Source of the DNA: Clostridiales bacterium
GTDB lineage: Bacteria; Bacillota; Clostridia; Oscillospirales; Oscillospiraceae
Length of the DNA stretch: 64,000 bases
Assembly (NCBI GenBank): GCA_004556755.1
Contig: SFFW01000007.1
Coordinates: 1-64,000 of the forward strand
Direction: 5' to 3'
The position numbers were made by a program, and so were the translations under genes. The number at the start of each line of letters is the position of its first letter. The first letter of the stretch is position 1. The notes under the pieces were generated by a model, which saw nothing but the letters and a program-made list of their open reading frames with translations, was not told where the DNA came from and did no database searches. Of this stretch, positions 51,016-61,103 are shown piece by piece.

Positions 51016-53508
51016 TTACTGCTCCGCTTCGGCTTCCGCATCCGCCTCGTCCTTTTCCGCCGTCGCAACGGAGATGACCTTTGTCTCGCCGCCGAGACGC
51101 ATGACACGGACGCCCTGCGTCGATCTGCCGAGGACGCTGATGCTGCCGACGTCCATGCGGATCATGGTGCCGTCGTTCGAGATGACAAGCAGATCCTCCT
51201 GTCCGGTGACGACCTTCACGTCCGCCACAAGTCCCGTCTTTTCGGTGACGTTGTAGTTCTTGACGCCCATGCCGCCTCGGTTCTGAACGCTGTACTCGCT
51301 GACCTCGGTGCGCTTGCCGTAGCCGTTTTCGGTTATGGACAGCAGCGTGCTGCCTTCGGCGGCAATGCCCGCACCGACGACGAGGTCGCCCTCACGAAGG
51401 CGTATGCCTCTGACGCCGACGGCGTCACGTCCCATGGAGCGCACGTCGTTTTCGTCGAAGCACACGGACATACCGTCCTTCGTCGCAATGATTATCTTAC
51501 AGCCTCCGTCCGTCTGCAAAACGGTCATCAGCTCGTCGCCCTCGTCGAGCGAAAGCGCCCTTATGCCGTTGGAGCGGATGTTTTTAAACAGGCTCTGCGC
51601 CGTGCGCTTGACCGTGCCTCTGCGGGTCACGAACATGAGGAAGCTCTCCTCGTCGATGCCCCTGCCGGCTATCATGGCGCTGACCTTCTCGCCCGGCTCT
51701 ATGGGGATGATGTTAACGATGTTGCTGCCCCGTGCGGTCCTGCCCGCCTCCGGGATGCGGTAGCCCTTGCGGACGTACACCTTGCCGAGGTTCGTGAAGA
51801 ACAGGATATTGTCGTGCGTCGATGCGGTGAACACCGTTTCGACAAAGTCCTCGTCCCTCGTGGACATGGCGCGCACGCCCTTGCCGCCTCTGCCCTGCGC
51901 CTTGTATTCGCTTGCGGGCAGGCGCTTTATATAGCCGTTGTGCGTGAGCGTGTAAACGCAGTCCTCCTCGTCGATGAGATCCTCTATGTCGATCTCGTCC
52001 TCAAGGTCCTGTATCTCGGTCTTGCGCTCGTCGCCGTAGCGGTCACGAATATCGCAAAGCTCGGTCTTTAAAACGCCTTTGATCTTTTCGGGATCGGCGA
52101 GCAGCTCCTTGTAATACGCTATTTTCGCCTCAAGCTCGTTATACTCGTTCTGGAGCCTCTCCCTGTCAAGACCCTGAAGCGCCTTGAGACGCATATCGAG
52201 TATCGCCTGCGCCTGAACGTCGCTGAGTCCGAAGCGCTGCATGAGATTCTGCTTTGCGTCGTCATAGCTGCTGCGGATTATGCGGATGACCTCGTCGATA
52301 TTGTCCTGCGCAATGAGCAGACCCTCAAGAAGGTGCGCCCGCTCCTCCGCCTTGCGGAGATCGTAGCGTGTCCTTCTGACGATAAGCTCCTCCTGGAAGG
52401 TGAGGTACTCGTCGATTATGTGGCGGAGGTTCAGTATCTTGGGCTGGCTCTGATTGTTCACCAGTGCCAGCATATTTATCGAAAAGCTGGTCTGAAGCTG
52501 GGTCTGGGTGAGCAGGCGGTTTAGCACGACCTGCGGATTTGCGTCCCTTTTCAGTTCTATGACTATGCGCATACCGTTGCGGTCGGTCTCGTCACGGAGG
52601 TCGGATATGCCCTCGATGCGCTTGTCACGCACGTTCTCGGCGATCGCCGCAATGAGCTGACGCTTGTTGACCTGATACGGCAGCTCGGTAACGATTATGC
52701 GTATCCTGTCCTTGCCGAACTCCTCAAACTCGGTGCGGGCTCGCATTATGACTCTGCCCCGTCCGGTCATGTACGCCTGACGGATGCCGGCTCTGCCCAT
52801 GATTATGCCCTTCGTGGGGAAGTCGGGACCCTTGACGTGCTGCAAAAGCTCGCTCATCGTCGCTTCCGGGTTATCCAAAACGCAGATGCAGGCGTTTATC
52901 ACCTCGGTGAGGTTATGCGGCGGAATGTTCGTCGCCATGCCGACGGCGATGCCGCTTGAGCCGTTCACCAGCAGGTTCGGGAAGCGGGACGGAAGCACCA
53001 TCGGCTCCTGCCTCGTCTCGTCGAAGTTCGGGAGGAAATCGACCGTCTCCTTGTCGATGTCACGGAGCATCTCGTCGCACATCCTCGCCATGCGTGCCTC
53101 GGTGTATCGGTAAGCCGCAGGGGGGTCGCCGTCCACGGAGCCGAAGTTGCCGTGACCCTCGATGAGCGGGTAGCGCATCGAGAAGTCCTGCGCAAGTCTG
53201 ACGAGTGCGTCGTACACCGATGCGTCGCCGTGGGGGTGGTACCTACCCAAAACGTCGCCGACGGCGGTCGCACATTTTCTGAACGGCTTGTCGTGCGTGA
53301 GATTGTCCTCGTACATCGCATACAGTATGCGGCGGTGTACGGGCTTCAAGCCGTCACGCACGTCGGGGAGCGCACGTCCCACGATGACGCTCATGGCGTA
53401 TTCTATATAGCTGGTCTTCATTTCCTTGACCAGCTCGGATTCGACTATCGCCTGCTGGGGAAATGCGATGTCCTCCGGCTTGTAATCCGTATTCTTTCTT
53501 AATGCCAT
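51016..53508 (-). CDS. gyrA: DNA gyrase subunit A
   Basis: An 830-residue type II topoisomerase subunit. Breakage-reunion domain with catalytic Tyr in [10 protein letters not shown] (about residue 135), [20 protein letters not shown] near the start, and a C-terminal DNA-wrapping domain with the GyrA box (QGRGGKGV, about residue 540). The quinolone region reads [17 protein letters not shown]: Ala96 occupies the position of Escherichia coli Ser83 (codon at 53221-53223), Asp100 is kept. Separated from gyrB by an acyltransferase gene. Confidence 0.97.
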   Translation of the reverse strand: MALRKNTDYKPEDIAFPQQAIVESELVKEMKTSYIEYAMSVIVGRALPDVRDGLKPVHRRILYAMYEDNLTHDKPFRKCATAVGDVLGRYHPHGDASVYDALVRLAQDFSMRYPLIEGHGNFGSVDGDPPAAYRYTEARMARMCDEMLRDIDKETVDFLPNFDETRQEPMVLPSRFPNLLVNGSSGIAVGMATNIPPHNLTEVINACICVLDNPEATMSELLQHVKGPDFPTKGIIMGRAGIRQAYMTGRGRVIMRARTEFEEFGKDRIRIIVTELPYQVNKRQLIAAIAENVRDKRIEGISDLRDETDRNGMRIVIELKRDANPQVVLNRLLTQTQLQTSFSINMLALVNNQSQPKILNLRHIIDEYLTFQEELIVRRTRYDLRKAEERAHLLEGLLIAQDNIDEVIRIIRSSYDDAKQNLMQRFGLSDVQAQAILDMRLKALQGLDRERLQNEYNELEAKIAYYKELLADPEKIKGVLKTELCDIRDRYGDERKTEIQDLEDEIDIEDLIDEEDCVYTLTHNGYIKRLPASEYKAQGRGGKGVRAMSTRDEDFVETVFTASTHDNILFFTNLGKVYVRKGYRIPEAGRTARGSNIVNIIPIEPGEKVSAMIAGRGIDEESFLMFVTRRGTVKRTAQSLFKNIRSNGIRALSLDEGDELMTVLQTDGGCKIIIATKDGMSVCFDENDVRSMGRDAVGVRGIRLREGDLVVGAGIAAEGSTLLSITENGYGKRTEVSEYSVQNRGGMGVKNYNVTEKTGLVADVKVVTGQEDLLVISNDGTMIRMDVGSISVLGRSTQGVRVMRLGGETKVISVATAEKDEADAEAEAEQ

Positions 53509-53599
53509 TTTTTCTATTACTCCTCTTTCAATGCGAACCGAGATTTATCTTATCTCCCTTGCCGCAGCCCGGTTGCGAAACCGCGGTCAAAGCCCGAAA

Positions 53600-54628
53600 T
53601 CAGACTATCCATTTTCTTAAAATCGGTATGTGCGATATTACCCAATAGACCGCAGTGCTTGCAGCAGTTATCGCTATCGTCAGCAGCGGTATCAGCACTA
53701 TCGGAGTTGCCAAATTAAAGCCGCCGAAATGATGTATTAAACGAAGCACAAATATATGACAGAGATATATGCAGAACGATGATTTTGACATATACACGAC
53801 AAAATCTCTGCCCTTCCGTATTCTGCCGCCGAAATTCAGACATAGAATGTATATTCCCGACGCATACAGGCATATCGCAACGCTCATTCCTTCGAGACTG
53901 CTTGTATACAAAGTGCCGTTAGCCCTCGACACAAGCATCGTCGGTAAAAAGACTGCGGCAAAGCCGACACCGGCAAGAGCCGCACCGAGACCGGTCGATG
54001 GTCTTTTGCTGCTCAGATACCATCCGAGAACGCCGTAACCAATGGATGCATATGTCATATTTATCGCCCACTGCAGCGGAAAACCGGTTATCAGACTGAA
54101 GGGTCGAAACGGTTTCACGGTCGGGTACACTATGCCTAATATTAACCATATCAGCAGAAAGTAACGCATTTCCCTCTCCGATGCGTTTTTCACAAAGCTG
54201 CGTGTCACGGGGAGAAAGAAGTATACGAGTAGCATGATGTGGATGTAATAAAGATGAAACTCCTGATCGAACAGCAGTATTTCCTTTATCGAACGTATAA
54301 TCCCGTCAAAATTCAAGCTGCCGCTTAAATACAGTCTGCTCAGCTTATAGGCAAACGCCCAGAACAACATTGCCGTTACAAGTCTCAGCACATTATGCAG
54401 ATACAGTTTTTTAAGCGTGATCTCTTTTTCCGGACGAAGCATCAGCGCTCCCGAGCACATGAGGAAAAGCGGGACTCCTGCTCCGCAGAGAGATCTCCAT
54501 ACTACCGATGCGTCATACTGCCATGTTCCGACGATACCTAATTCCGTAATAGCGGTTGCGGAAACATGGATCATTACAACACTTACAATCGCTATAAATT
54601 TTATCAGGTCGATTTCAATACGTCTCAT
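53600..54628 (-). CDS. Membrane acyltransferase, acyltransferase-3 family
   Basis: A 342-residue protein with about ten transmembrane helices. RRIEIDLIKFIAIVSVVMIH is the family N-terminus, with the catalytic-type His, and GAGVPLFLMCSGALM is the second motif. Such proteins O-acetylate cell-surface polysaccharide or peptidoglycan. Base composition is clearly poorer in GC than both flanks (about 38% in 53701-53760 by hand count, against well over 60% in gyrA), it uses ATA/AAA-rich codons, and no clear SD precedes the ATG. It is set between gyrB and gyrA, so likely acquired. Confidence 0.85.
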   Translation of the reverse strand: MRRIEIDLIKFIAIVSVVMIHVSATAITELGIVGTWQYDASVVWRSLCGAGVPLFLMCSGALMLRPEKEITLKKLYLHNVLRLVTAMLFWAFAYKLSRLYLSGSLNFDGIIRSIKEILLFDQEFHLYYIHIMLLVYFFLPVTRSFVKNASEREMRYFLLIWLILGIVYPTVKPFRPFSLITGFPLQWAINMTYASIGYGVLGWYLSSKRPSTGLGAALAGVGFAAVFLPTMLVSRANGTLYTSSLEGMSVAICLYASGIYILCLNFGGRIRKGRDFVVYMSKSSFCIYLCHIFVLRLIHHFGGFNLATPIVLIPLLTIAITAASTAVYWVISHIPILRKWIV

Positions 54629-54641
54629 TTCTTAATGCTTT

Positions 54642-56573
54642 TTAATAATCGAGATTTACTGCGTACTTGGCGTTTTCTTCGATAAACGCCTTTCTCGGCT
54701 CGACCTGTTCACCCATCAAAACGGTGAATATCTCGTCCGCCTTCACCGCATCCTCAAGGCAGATACGGCGCAGGGTGCGGGTCTCCGGGTTCATGGTCGT
54801 CTCCCAAAGCTCGTGCGGGTTCATCTCGCCCAAGCCCTTAAAGCGGCTTATATCGACCTTTGCGTTGGGGTTGTCGCCCCTCAGCTCGGCGGACACTCTG
54901 TCCCTCTCCTCGTCGGAGAATGCGACCCTCGTCTGCTTGCCTCGTGTCAGCTTATACAGCGGAGGCACGGCGGAGTACACATAGCCCTGCTCGATGAGAG
55001 GACGCATGAAGCGGAAGAAAAACGTCAGCATAAGAGTTCTGATATGCGCACCGTCAACGTCGGCATCCGCCATGATGACTATCTTGTGATAGCGCAGCTT
55101 TGTTATGTCGAACTCGTCGCCTATACCGGCGCCCAGTGCGGTTATGACGGGTGCCAGCTTGTCGTTGCCGTACACCTTGTCGGCTCTCGCCTTTTCGACG
55201 TTGAGCATCTTGCCCCAAAGCGGGAGTATCGCCTGGAATCTCGAATCCCTGCCCTGCGTTGCGGAGCCGCCTGCGGAGTCGCCCTCGACGATGTACAGCT
55301 CGGTGAGCGATGCGTCCCTCTCGTTGCAGTCACGCAGCTTATCGGGCATCTGTCCCGACTCAAGCCCCGTCTTCCTGCGAACGGACTCCCTCGCCTTTCT
55401 TGCGGCCTCTCTCGCCCTCGATGCGGTCATAGCCTTTTCGAGTATCGCCTTGCCGACGGCGGGGTTTTCCTCCAAAAACTGCTCCAGCTTATCGGACACG
55501 ACACCGTCCACGAGCGTGCGCATTTCGGAGTTGCCGAGCTTTGCCTTGGTCTGACCCTCAAACTGCGGCTCGGTGAGCTTTACGGATATGACTGCGGTCA
55601 TACCCTCGCGGCAGTCCTCGCCTGAGAGCTTGTCGTCGTTTTTGAGTATGCCCGCCTTTATGCCGTAGGCGTTTAAAACTCTCGTGAGCGCCGTGCGGAA
55701 GCCGGTCTCGTGCATACCGCCCTCGGGCGTGTGGATGTTGTTTGCAAACGAGACTATGACCTCGTTATAGCTGTCGTTATATTGCAGGGCGATCTCCGCC
55801 TCGGAGTCCTTTCTCTCGCCCCTCATGTATATGACGTTCTGATGCAGCGGCGTTTTGTTCTGATTTATGAAGCTCACGAACTCACGGATACCGCCCTCGT
55901 AGCACATCTCGTCCTTTTTCTCTTTTCCGGGGCGTCTGTCCTCGGTCGAGATGAAAAGTCCGGCGTTTAAAAACGCCTGCTCCCTCATGCGGGTGTGCAG
56001 CGTATCGTAATCGAACACCGTCTCCTCGAACATCTGAGGATCGGGCTTAAAGCGCACCGTGGTGCCGCTGCGGTCGGTGTCGCCTATTATCTTCATCTCC
56101 TGAGTGATGTTGCCTCTGGAGAATTTCATTTCGTAGATCTTACCGTTTTTATGAACGTGGACGCAGAGCCACTCGCTCATTGCGTTGACGACGCTTGCGC
56201 CGACGCCGTGCAGACCGCCGGAGACCTTATAGCCCCCGCCGCCGAATTTGCCGCCTGCGTGCAGCACGGTGAAAACGACCTCAAGCGCACTCTTCCCCGT
56301 CTGCTCCTGAACGTCCACGGGGATGCCTCTGCCGTTGTCCCTGACGCATATCACGTCGCCCTCCTCGATGACTACCTCGATGCGGCTGCAATAGCCCGCA
56401 AGCGCCTCGTCTATGGAGTTGTCGACGATCTCGTACACAAGGTGGTGCAGACCAGACGCCGAGGTCGAGCCTATATACATGCCCGGACGCTTTCTTACCG
56501 CCTCAAGCCCTTCAAGCACCTGTATCTGTGATGCGTCATATTCCTGAGTTATCTTCTCATTGATCTCAGCCAT
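54642..56573 (-). CDS. gyrB: DNA gyrase subunit B
   Basis: A 643-residue ATPase subunit. GHKL ATPase motifs [27 protein letters not shown] and [21 protein letters not shown] region [19 protein letters not shown] and [15 protein letters not shown]-terminal [16 protein letters not shown]. Follows remB by 30 bases; the normal partner gyrA comes after the inserted acyltransferase gene. Confidence 0.97.
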   Translation of the reverse strand: MAEINEKITQEYDASQIQVLEGLEAVRKRPGMYIGSTSASGLHHLVYEIVDNSIDEALAGYCSRIEVVIEEGDVICVRDNGRGIPVDVQEQTGKSALEVVFTVLHAGGKFGGGGYKVSGGLHGVGASVVNAMSEWLCVHVHKNGKIYEMKFSRGNITQEMKIIGDTDRSGTTVRFKPDPQMFEETVFDYDTLHTRMREQAFLNAGLFISTEDRRPGKEKKDEMCYEGGIREFVSFINQNKTPLHQNVIYMRGERKDSEAEIALQYNDSYNEVIVSFANNIHTPEGGMHETGFRTALTRVLNAYGIKAGILKNDDKLSGEDCREGMTAVISVKLTEPQFEGQTKAKLGNSEMRTLVDGVVSDKLEQFLEENPAVGKAILEKAMTASRAREAARKARESVRRKTGLESGQMPDKLRDCNERDASLTELYIVEGDSAGGSATQGRDSRFQAILPLWGKMLNVEKARADKVYGNDKLAPVITALGAGIGDEFDITKLRYHKIVIMADADVDGAHIRTLMLTFFFRFMRPLIEQGYVYSAVPPLYKLTRGKQTRVAFSDEERDRVSAELRGDNPNAKVDISRFKGLGEMNPHELWETTMNPETRTLRRICLEDAVKADEIFTVLMGEQVEPRKAFIEENAKYAVNLDY

Positions 56574-56603
56574 TTCCGTTCGCCTTTCGTTCTTTATTTT
56601 CCG

Positions 56604-56864
56604 TTAAAAAAGTCTGTCCTCTTCCGCACGGCGCAAAAGCGTCTGCGTCGACATCTGACTCAAAAATACCTTTACACCGCAGCCGTCCCTGCACACGACG
56701 AAGCTTTTCGGAATGTCCTCCGCTACGTTAATTACCCTGCCGGCACGCTCGGCGTCGGCAAGAAAGCTCCTCGTTATGCGGCTTTGACTGCTGTTATCAA
56801 GATCGAATACGCCCACTATGTCCGTCTCCGGCACGAGCGTTCCGCCGCCGAGATGCAGATACAT
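56604..56864 (-). CDS. remB: RemB/YaaB-like regulator (DUF370)
   Basis: An 86-residue protein starting MYLHLGGGTLVPETDIVGVF, with a C-terminal SFVVCRDGCGVKVFLSQMST. DUF370 members RemA/RemB affect biofilm matrix genes in Bacillus subtilis. The place between recF and gyrB is the usual one for yaaB. It shares one base with recF's stop region. Confidence 0.88.
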   Translation of the reverse strand: MYLHLGGGTLVPETDIVGVFDLDNSSQSRITRSFLADAERAGRVINVAEDIPKSFVVCRDGCGVKVFLSQMSTQTLLRRAEEDRLF

Positions 56865-57964
56865 CAGTATATCCTGCCTTTCTCGACACGCAGCACCTTT
56901 GCCCCGGTGCGCTTCGATATGCCCTCGTCCTCGCAGCAGCTTATAAAGGTCTGTCCGCCTCCGATGCGGTTTAAGACAAACTCCTGCCGCATGGGGTCAA
57001 GCTCGGACAAAACGTCGTCAAGCAGCAGCACGGGGTACTCACCCGTTTCGTCGAGGAATATCTCACGCTCGGCAAGCTTTAGGGAAAGCGCCGCCGTTCT
57101 CGTCTGACCCTGACTTGCAAAGCTCCGTGCGTCCCTGCCGTTTATCGTGACGGCGATGTCGTCCTTGTGAGCGCCGCTTAGACACTGCTGGCTCTGAAGC
57201 TCCGCCTGCCGATGCTTTTCCTGATGGTCGCAGAGGTCGTAGTAAATCTCTCTGACGCTGCCGAGCGGGTCACGCACCGACGAGACCGTCCTGTACTCAA
57301 GACCGAGCTTCTCGTCCGCTGCGGAAAACTCGCCGTGTATGGGCGCCGCTTCCTCGGAGAGCCTTGCGACGAACGCAGCCCTGTACCGTATAAGCTGCGC
57401 CGAGAGCCTGCACATCCCGTCGGAAAATTCGTCGAGAGTGTCAAGCAGGGAGGGCTTTTCGTGCCAGTCCTTTAAAATGCGGGTCTTATTCTCGTAGAAC
57501 TTATTGAACTGCGTCAGATACTCCGCATATCTCGGACGTATCTGACTTATCGCATTGTCCATCAGCCTTCGCCGAGCCGCTGCGCCGTCCTTTATAATAT
57601 TGAGGTCGTCGGGGCAGAAAAGCACCGTTTTCAGTGTCTCGCTCAGCTCCGATGCCGTCTTTTTGACACCGTTTACGCTGATCTGCTTTCTGACGCCCTG
57701 CTTTATCACGATGCGCACGGTCTGCTCTCTGCCGCCGCTTTCTATATCCGCAAGTATCTCGCAAAAGTCGTTGCCGAAGCCTAACAGCTCACGGTCAAAG
57801 CGGGTGCGGAAGCTCCTCCCGCACGAGAGCAGGTACACCGCCTCAAGCAGATTCGTCTTACCCTGCGCATTGGCGCCGTATATGACGTTCGTCGCCGGAG
57901 AAAAGCTCACCGTCTCGAAGTCGTAATTGCGAAAGCCGTTTAGGGCTAACCTGTTTATCCTCAT
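56864..57964 (-). CDS. recF: DNA replication and repair protein RecF
   Basis: A 366-residue SMC-like ATPase for gap repair. P-loop YGANAQGKTNLLEAVYLLSC, DVLSELDPMRQEFVL (Walker B) and LSGAHKDDI (signature region), plus QTRTAALSLKLAE. Its ATGA overlaps the S4 gene. Confidence 0.95.
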   Translation of the reverse strand: MRINRLALNGFRNYDFETVSFSPATNVIYGANAQGKTNLLEAVYLLSCGRSFRTRFDRELLGFGNDFCEILADIESGGREQTVRIVIKQGVRKQISVNGVKKTASELSETLKTVLFCPDDLNIIKDGAAARRRLMDNAISQIRPRYAEYLTQFNKFYENKTRILKDWHEKPSLLDTLDEFSDGMCRLSAQLIRYRAAFVARLSEEAAPIHGEFSAADEKLGLEYRTVSSVRDPLGSVREIYYDLCDHQEKHRQAELQSQQCLSGAHKDDIAVTINGRDARSFASQGQTRTAALSLKLAEREIFLDETGEYPVLLLDDVLSELDPMRQEFVLNRIGGGQTFISCCEDEGISKRTGAKVLRVEKGRIY

Positions 57965-58173
57965 GCCTTGACTATCTCAAGCTCGTTTCCGGCAAAGCTC
58001 ACACGGTCGCCGGGGAAAATTTTCTTGCCCCTCTGAGTGCATACCTCGCCGTTAACGCTGACCATGCCCTCGGCGATGCAATACTTTGCCTCGCCTCCGG
58101 TACCCGTGAGCGCCGCAAATTTAAGAAGTGAATCGAGCTTTATAAATTCGGTTGATATTTCTATTTTTTCCAT
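57961..58173 (-). CDS. yaaA: S4-domain RNA-binding protein YaaA
   Basis: A 70-residue S4 protein: FIKLDSLLKFAALTGTGGEA, ISEGMVSVNGEVCTQRGKKI-type segment and DRVSFAGNELEIV. In Firmicutes it lies between dnaN and recF. The role is unknown but RNA or ribosome binding is expected. Confidence 0.93.
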   Translation of the reverse strand: MEKIEISTEFIKLDSLLKFAALTGTGGEAKYCIAEGMVSVNGEVCTQRGKKIFPGDRVSFAGNELEIVKA

Positions 58174-58185
58174 TTTATCGCCCTT

Positions 58186-59292
58186 TTAGGATTTAAGTCT
58201 GATCGGAAGTATCATATATTTAAAGCCGTCGCCGCCGTCTGCCGGGGTGATGACGCAGGGGGAGGAGCCGGTGTTTAAGCCAAGCATTATCTCGTCTGCG
58301 GGAGCGGCCTTTAATGCATCCATTATATATTTGTCGTTAAAGCCGATCTCGATGCCGTCGCCGTTGCCGGAGCTTATGCAAACGTCCTCCGCCTTGCCGA
58401 TGGGCGTTACGCAGACGCAGTTTATGATGCCGTCGTCAAAGCTCATGCGGACGGGGTTCTTCGTCTTTTCGTCAACGATGAGCGACACACGGTCGACCGC
58501 ACGCAGAAGCTCGCCCCGGTTTACGTTTATCTCGTACTTGAAGTTTTCGGGGACCGCCTTGCGGTAGTTGAGGAAGTCGCCCTCCAATCTGCGGGTTACG
58601 ATGACGGTCTTTCCGACGGAGAATGAAACATGATTTCCGCCGACGGAGATGCGCACGTTCTCCTCGCCGTCGCTCGGACAAATGCGTTCAAGATCGCTCA
58701 GTGCAGCTCCCGGAACGATGAATTCGTCGGTACCCTCATCGCCCTCGATCTTCTCACGGCGAAGCGCAAGACGGTAGCCGTCAACGGAGACGAGCGTCAG
58801 AACGCCGTCCTCTATCTCAAACTTCGAGCCTGTGTAAACGGGACGGCTGTCGTTATCGGAAACAGCAAAAATGCTCTGATTTATCATGCTCTTTATGGTT
58901 TTCTGAGCGATCGTATAGGAGCGCAGCCCATCGACCGAAGGAAGCTCCGGATAGTCGTCGGGATTCATGCCCATGAAGGAAAACTCGGTCTTTCCGCACT
59001 TTACGACGGTCATACCCTTTTCGTCGCTCTCGATGGAGACCATGCCGTCCGGCATACGCCTTACCATCTCGCCGAAAAGCTTTGCCTCCAAAACGACGGA
59101 GCCGGGTTCTCTGACCTCTGCCTCGATGCTGCTGTAAATGCCCTTTTTGAGGTCATAGCCCGTGACTCTCAGGTCGTTTCCCGCCTCAAGCAGGAGACCC
59201 TCAAGCGAGGGAATGGGACTTTTGCTCGCCGCAGCTCTCGATGCCACGGCTACGGCCGCCTGAAGAAAATGCTTTTCGCAGGTCAGTTTCAT
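58186..59292 (-). CDS. dnaN: DNA polymerase III beta sliding clamp
   Basis: A 368-residue clamp with three repeats: MKLTCEKHFLQAAVAVASRA, the middle domain around FMGMNPDDYPELPSV, and the C-terminal MILPIRLK. I chose ATG 59292 with GGGAGG; an in-frame extension to 59463 would run through the oriC region. Follows dnaA, separated by the origin. Confidence 0.96.
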   Translation of the reverse strand: MKLTCEKHFLQAAVAVASRAAASKSPIPSLEGLLLEAGNDLRVTGYDLKKGIYSSIEAEVREPGSVVLEAKLFGEMVRRMPDGMVSIESDEKGMTVVKCGKTEFSFMGMNPDDYPELPSVDGLRSYTIAQKTIKSMINQSIFAVSDNDSRPVYTGSKFEIEDGVLTLVSVDGYRLALRREKIEGDEGTDEFIVPGAALSDLERICPSDGEENVRISVGGNHVSFSVGKTVIVTRRLEGDFLNYRKAVPENFKYEINVNRGELLRAVDRVSLIVDEKTKNPVRMSFDDGIINCVCVTPIGKAEDVCISSGNGDGIEIGFNDKYIMDALKAAPADEIMLGLNTGSSPCVITPADGGDGFKYMILPIRLKS

Positions 59293-59535
59293 TTTCGTTT
59301 CCTCCCGATATAAAAAACGTGTTCTTATAAATAATAAATAATAATATTTTAGTAGTGATAGTAGTAGTACGAAATATTGTGGAAAAGCCGCCGAAACGAC
59401 TGGCAGCGCTGCATTTTCGGTGTTCAAAAAAATGTTGTTTATTTTCACGGTTTTCAACAGCAAAAATAAGCGCTGAAATTTTCAACAGCTTTGAACAGCA
59501 AATCAACAGTGTTTCGTAAACGAAATGTTTAAAAC
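59293..59535. other. oriC: Probable origin of replication oriC
   Basis: Between dnaA and dnaN. DnaA boxes: TTTTCCACA on the minus strand (59378-59386); TTTTCAACA at 59451-59459 and 59479-59487; weaker CAACAG/GAACAG copies at about 59492-59509. Next, reading toward dnaN, a run of DnaA-trios (plus strand TAG TAG TGA TAG TAG TAG, about 59351-59368), then an A/T-rich stretch (about 59305-59350) as the unwinding element. The order boxes - trios - AT-rich - dnaN is as described for Bacillus subtilis. Confidence 0.8.
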
Positions 59536-60846
59536 TCAGTCGCTGTTTATGTTCGAAGTGATGTCTCTCACGGTGTCTGCGACCGCCTTGTCTGTGCGTA
59601 TGAGATCCTCTATCTTCTTTATCGAGGAGAGCACCGTCGAGTGATTTCTTCCCTCGTACTCGCCGCCGATCTCCTTGAGCGGGAGATTGGTCAGCGTGCG
59701 GATAAGGTACATGGACACTTGACGGGCAAAGGCGGTGCTTTTGGACCTGTTCTGCCCCCTGATGTCCTGCTCACTGAGGGAGAAGAAGCGGGCCGTCTCG
59801 TGAATGATGCGCTGCGGCGAGGGGATGTAGCTGCCGTTTTTCGTAACGTCCGCTATGGCACGCTTGACGTCCGCCGTGTCGATCTTCTTTCCGAGTATCT
59901 CCTTATATGCGGTGAGGCGCTTTACGACGCCCTCTATCTGACGCACGTTGGAGCTTAAAGTCTCCGCTATGTAGTTTACCGCATCGTCCTCTATAATGAG
60001 TCCGAGCTGCGCCGCCTTGGCTCTCGTGATGACCATCCTCGTCTCAAGGTCGGGCGGCTGTATGTCCGCCATAAGACCGCCCTCAAAGCGGCTGCGGAGT
60101 CTGTCGTCAAGCACGCTCATGTCGATGGGCGGACGGTCGGAGGTGATGACTATCTGATGTCCCGCCTCGTAGATGTTGTTGAAGGTGTGGAAAAATTCCT
60201 CCTGCGTCGCCTGCTTGCCGGATATAAACTGAATATCGTCAACAAGGAACAGGTCCACGTTGCGGTATTTCATTCGGAATTCCTCATTCGTCTTGTCGCG
60301 CAGAGCCTTCATAAGCTGATTCGTGAACTCTTCGCCCTTGACGTATGCGATCTTCGTCGAGGGGTCACGCTCCCTTATCGCCTGTCCTATCGCAAGCAGA
60401 AGGTGTGTTTTGCCGAGACCGGAGTTGCCGTATATGAAAAGGGGGTTGTTGTAGGGTCCGCCCGGCTTTTCCGCCACAGCAACGGCTGCGTTGTGTGCAA
60501 AGCGGTTGGAGTTGCCGACGATGAAGCGGTCAAAGGTGTAGCCCGCCATTTCCGGCAGGGGGTCGTTATCCGGCTTTGCGGCGTTGTAGTCCTCGATCTC
60601 GTCGCCGACGAGCATCAGAACATTGAACTCGGTCGAAAAAATGTCGTACAGCGCATTCTTTATGAGATCGACGAAGCGCCCCATTATTATCTCACGGCGG
60701 AACTCTGTCGCCGTGTGCAGCACGAGGGTGCAGGAGTCTATCTCGACCGGCTCGCAGTCGGAAAACCACGTTCTGATCGCAGTCGGCGTAAGATGCTGCG
60801 CCAGCTCCTCCAGCACGGCGGCCCATATATCTTGAACGGAATTCAT
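59536..60846 (-). CDS. dnaA: Chromosomal replication initiator DnaA
   Basis: A 436-residue initiator. Domain I (VQDIWAAVLEELAQHLTPTA), AAA+ domain with YGNSGLGKTHLLLAIG (Walker A) and LFLVDDIQFI (Walker B), and DNA-binding domain IV with YEGRNHSTVLSSIKKIE. ATG 60846 with GAGGAGAATC; an in-frame extension to 60906 overlaps the promoter. Confidence 0.97.
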   Translation of the reverse strand: MNSVQDIWAAVLEELAQHLTPTAIRTWFSDCEPVEIDSCTLVLHTATEFRREIIMGRFVDLIKNALYDIFSTEFNVLMLVGDEIEDYNAAKPDNDPLPEMAGYTFDRFIVGNSNRFAHNAAVAVAEKPGGPYNNPLFIYGNSGLGKTHLLLAIGQAIRERDPSTKIAYVKGEEFTNQLMKALRDKTNEEFRMKYRNVDLFLVDDIQFISGKQATQEEFFHTFNNIYEAGHQIVITSDRPPIDMSVLDDRLRSRFEGGLMADIQPPDLETRMVITRAKAAQLGLIIEDDAVNYIAETLSSNVRQIEGVVKRLTAYKEILGKKIDTADVKRAIADVTKNGSYIPSPQRIIHETARFFSLSEQDIRGQNRSKSTAFARQVSMYLIRTLTNLPLKEIGGEYEGRNHSTVLSSIKKIEDLIRTDKAVADTVRDITSNINSD

Positions 60847-60877
60847 AAGCTGATTCTCCTCATTATTTATAAAAATC

Positions 60878-60906
60878 ATTATAGCAAATTTTTCGAGCTT
60901 ATGCAA
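60878..60906 (-). promoter_or_regulatory. Sigma-A promoter of dnaA
   Basis: Minus-strand TTGCAT (60901-60906) and TATAAT (60878-60883) with a 17-base spacer, 31 bases before dnaA. Confidence 0.75.
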
Positions 60907-61021
60907 TAGATATATATATTATATATGTAAGAGTCAAAATATTTTTTGCTTCTGTTTAAGAGCAATAATATTCAAAAATCAATGAATATTCGCTATATTA
61001 TGAATAAATGTGTAAATTCTC
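60907..61021. other. A/T-rich spacer upstream of dnaA
   Basis: Runs of AT dinucleotides (60908-60928) and an inverted repeat AATATTC/GAATATT (60967-60973, 60984-60990). I find no good DnaA box here, so the origin appears to lie only on the dnaN side, though degenerate boxes may have been missed. Confidence 0.4.
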
Positions 61022-61050
61022 TTGACAAATGTTTTTAACGGTGGTAATGT
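61022..61050 (+). promoter_or_regulatory. Promoter of the SstT-like symporter
   Basis: TTGACA (61022-61027) and TAATGT (61045-61050) with a 17-base spacer. Confidence 0.65.
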
Positions 61051-61103
61051 ACACGCTGCACGTACAAAAGTGCGTGAGAGAGATATTTGAAAGGATGTTC
61101 ATT

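Noticed and set aside
60907-61021. Second half of a bipartite oriC upstream of dnaA
   Set aside because: A/T-rich, but no DnaA box close to the TTTTC(C/A)ACA form was found.
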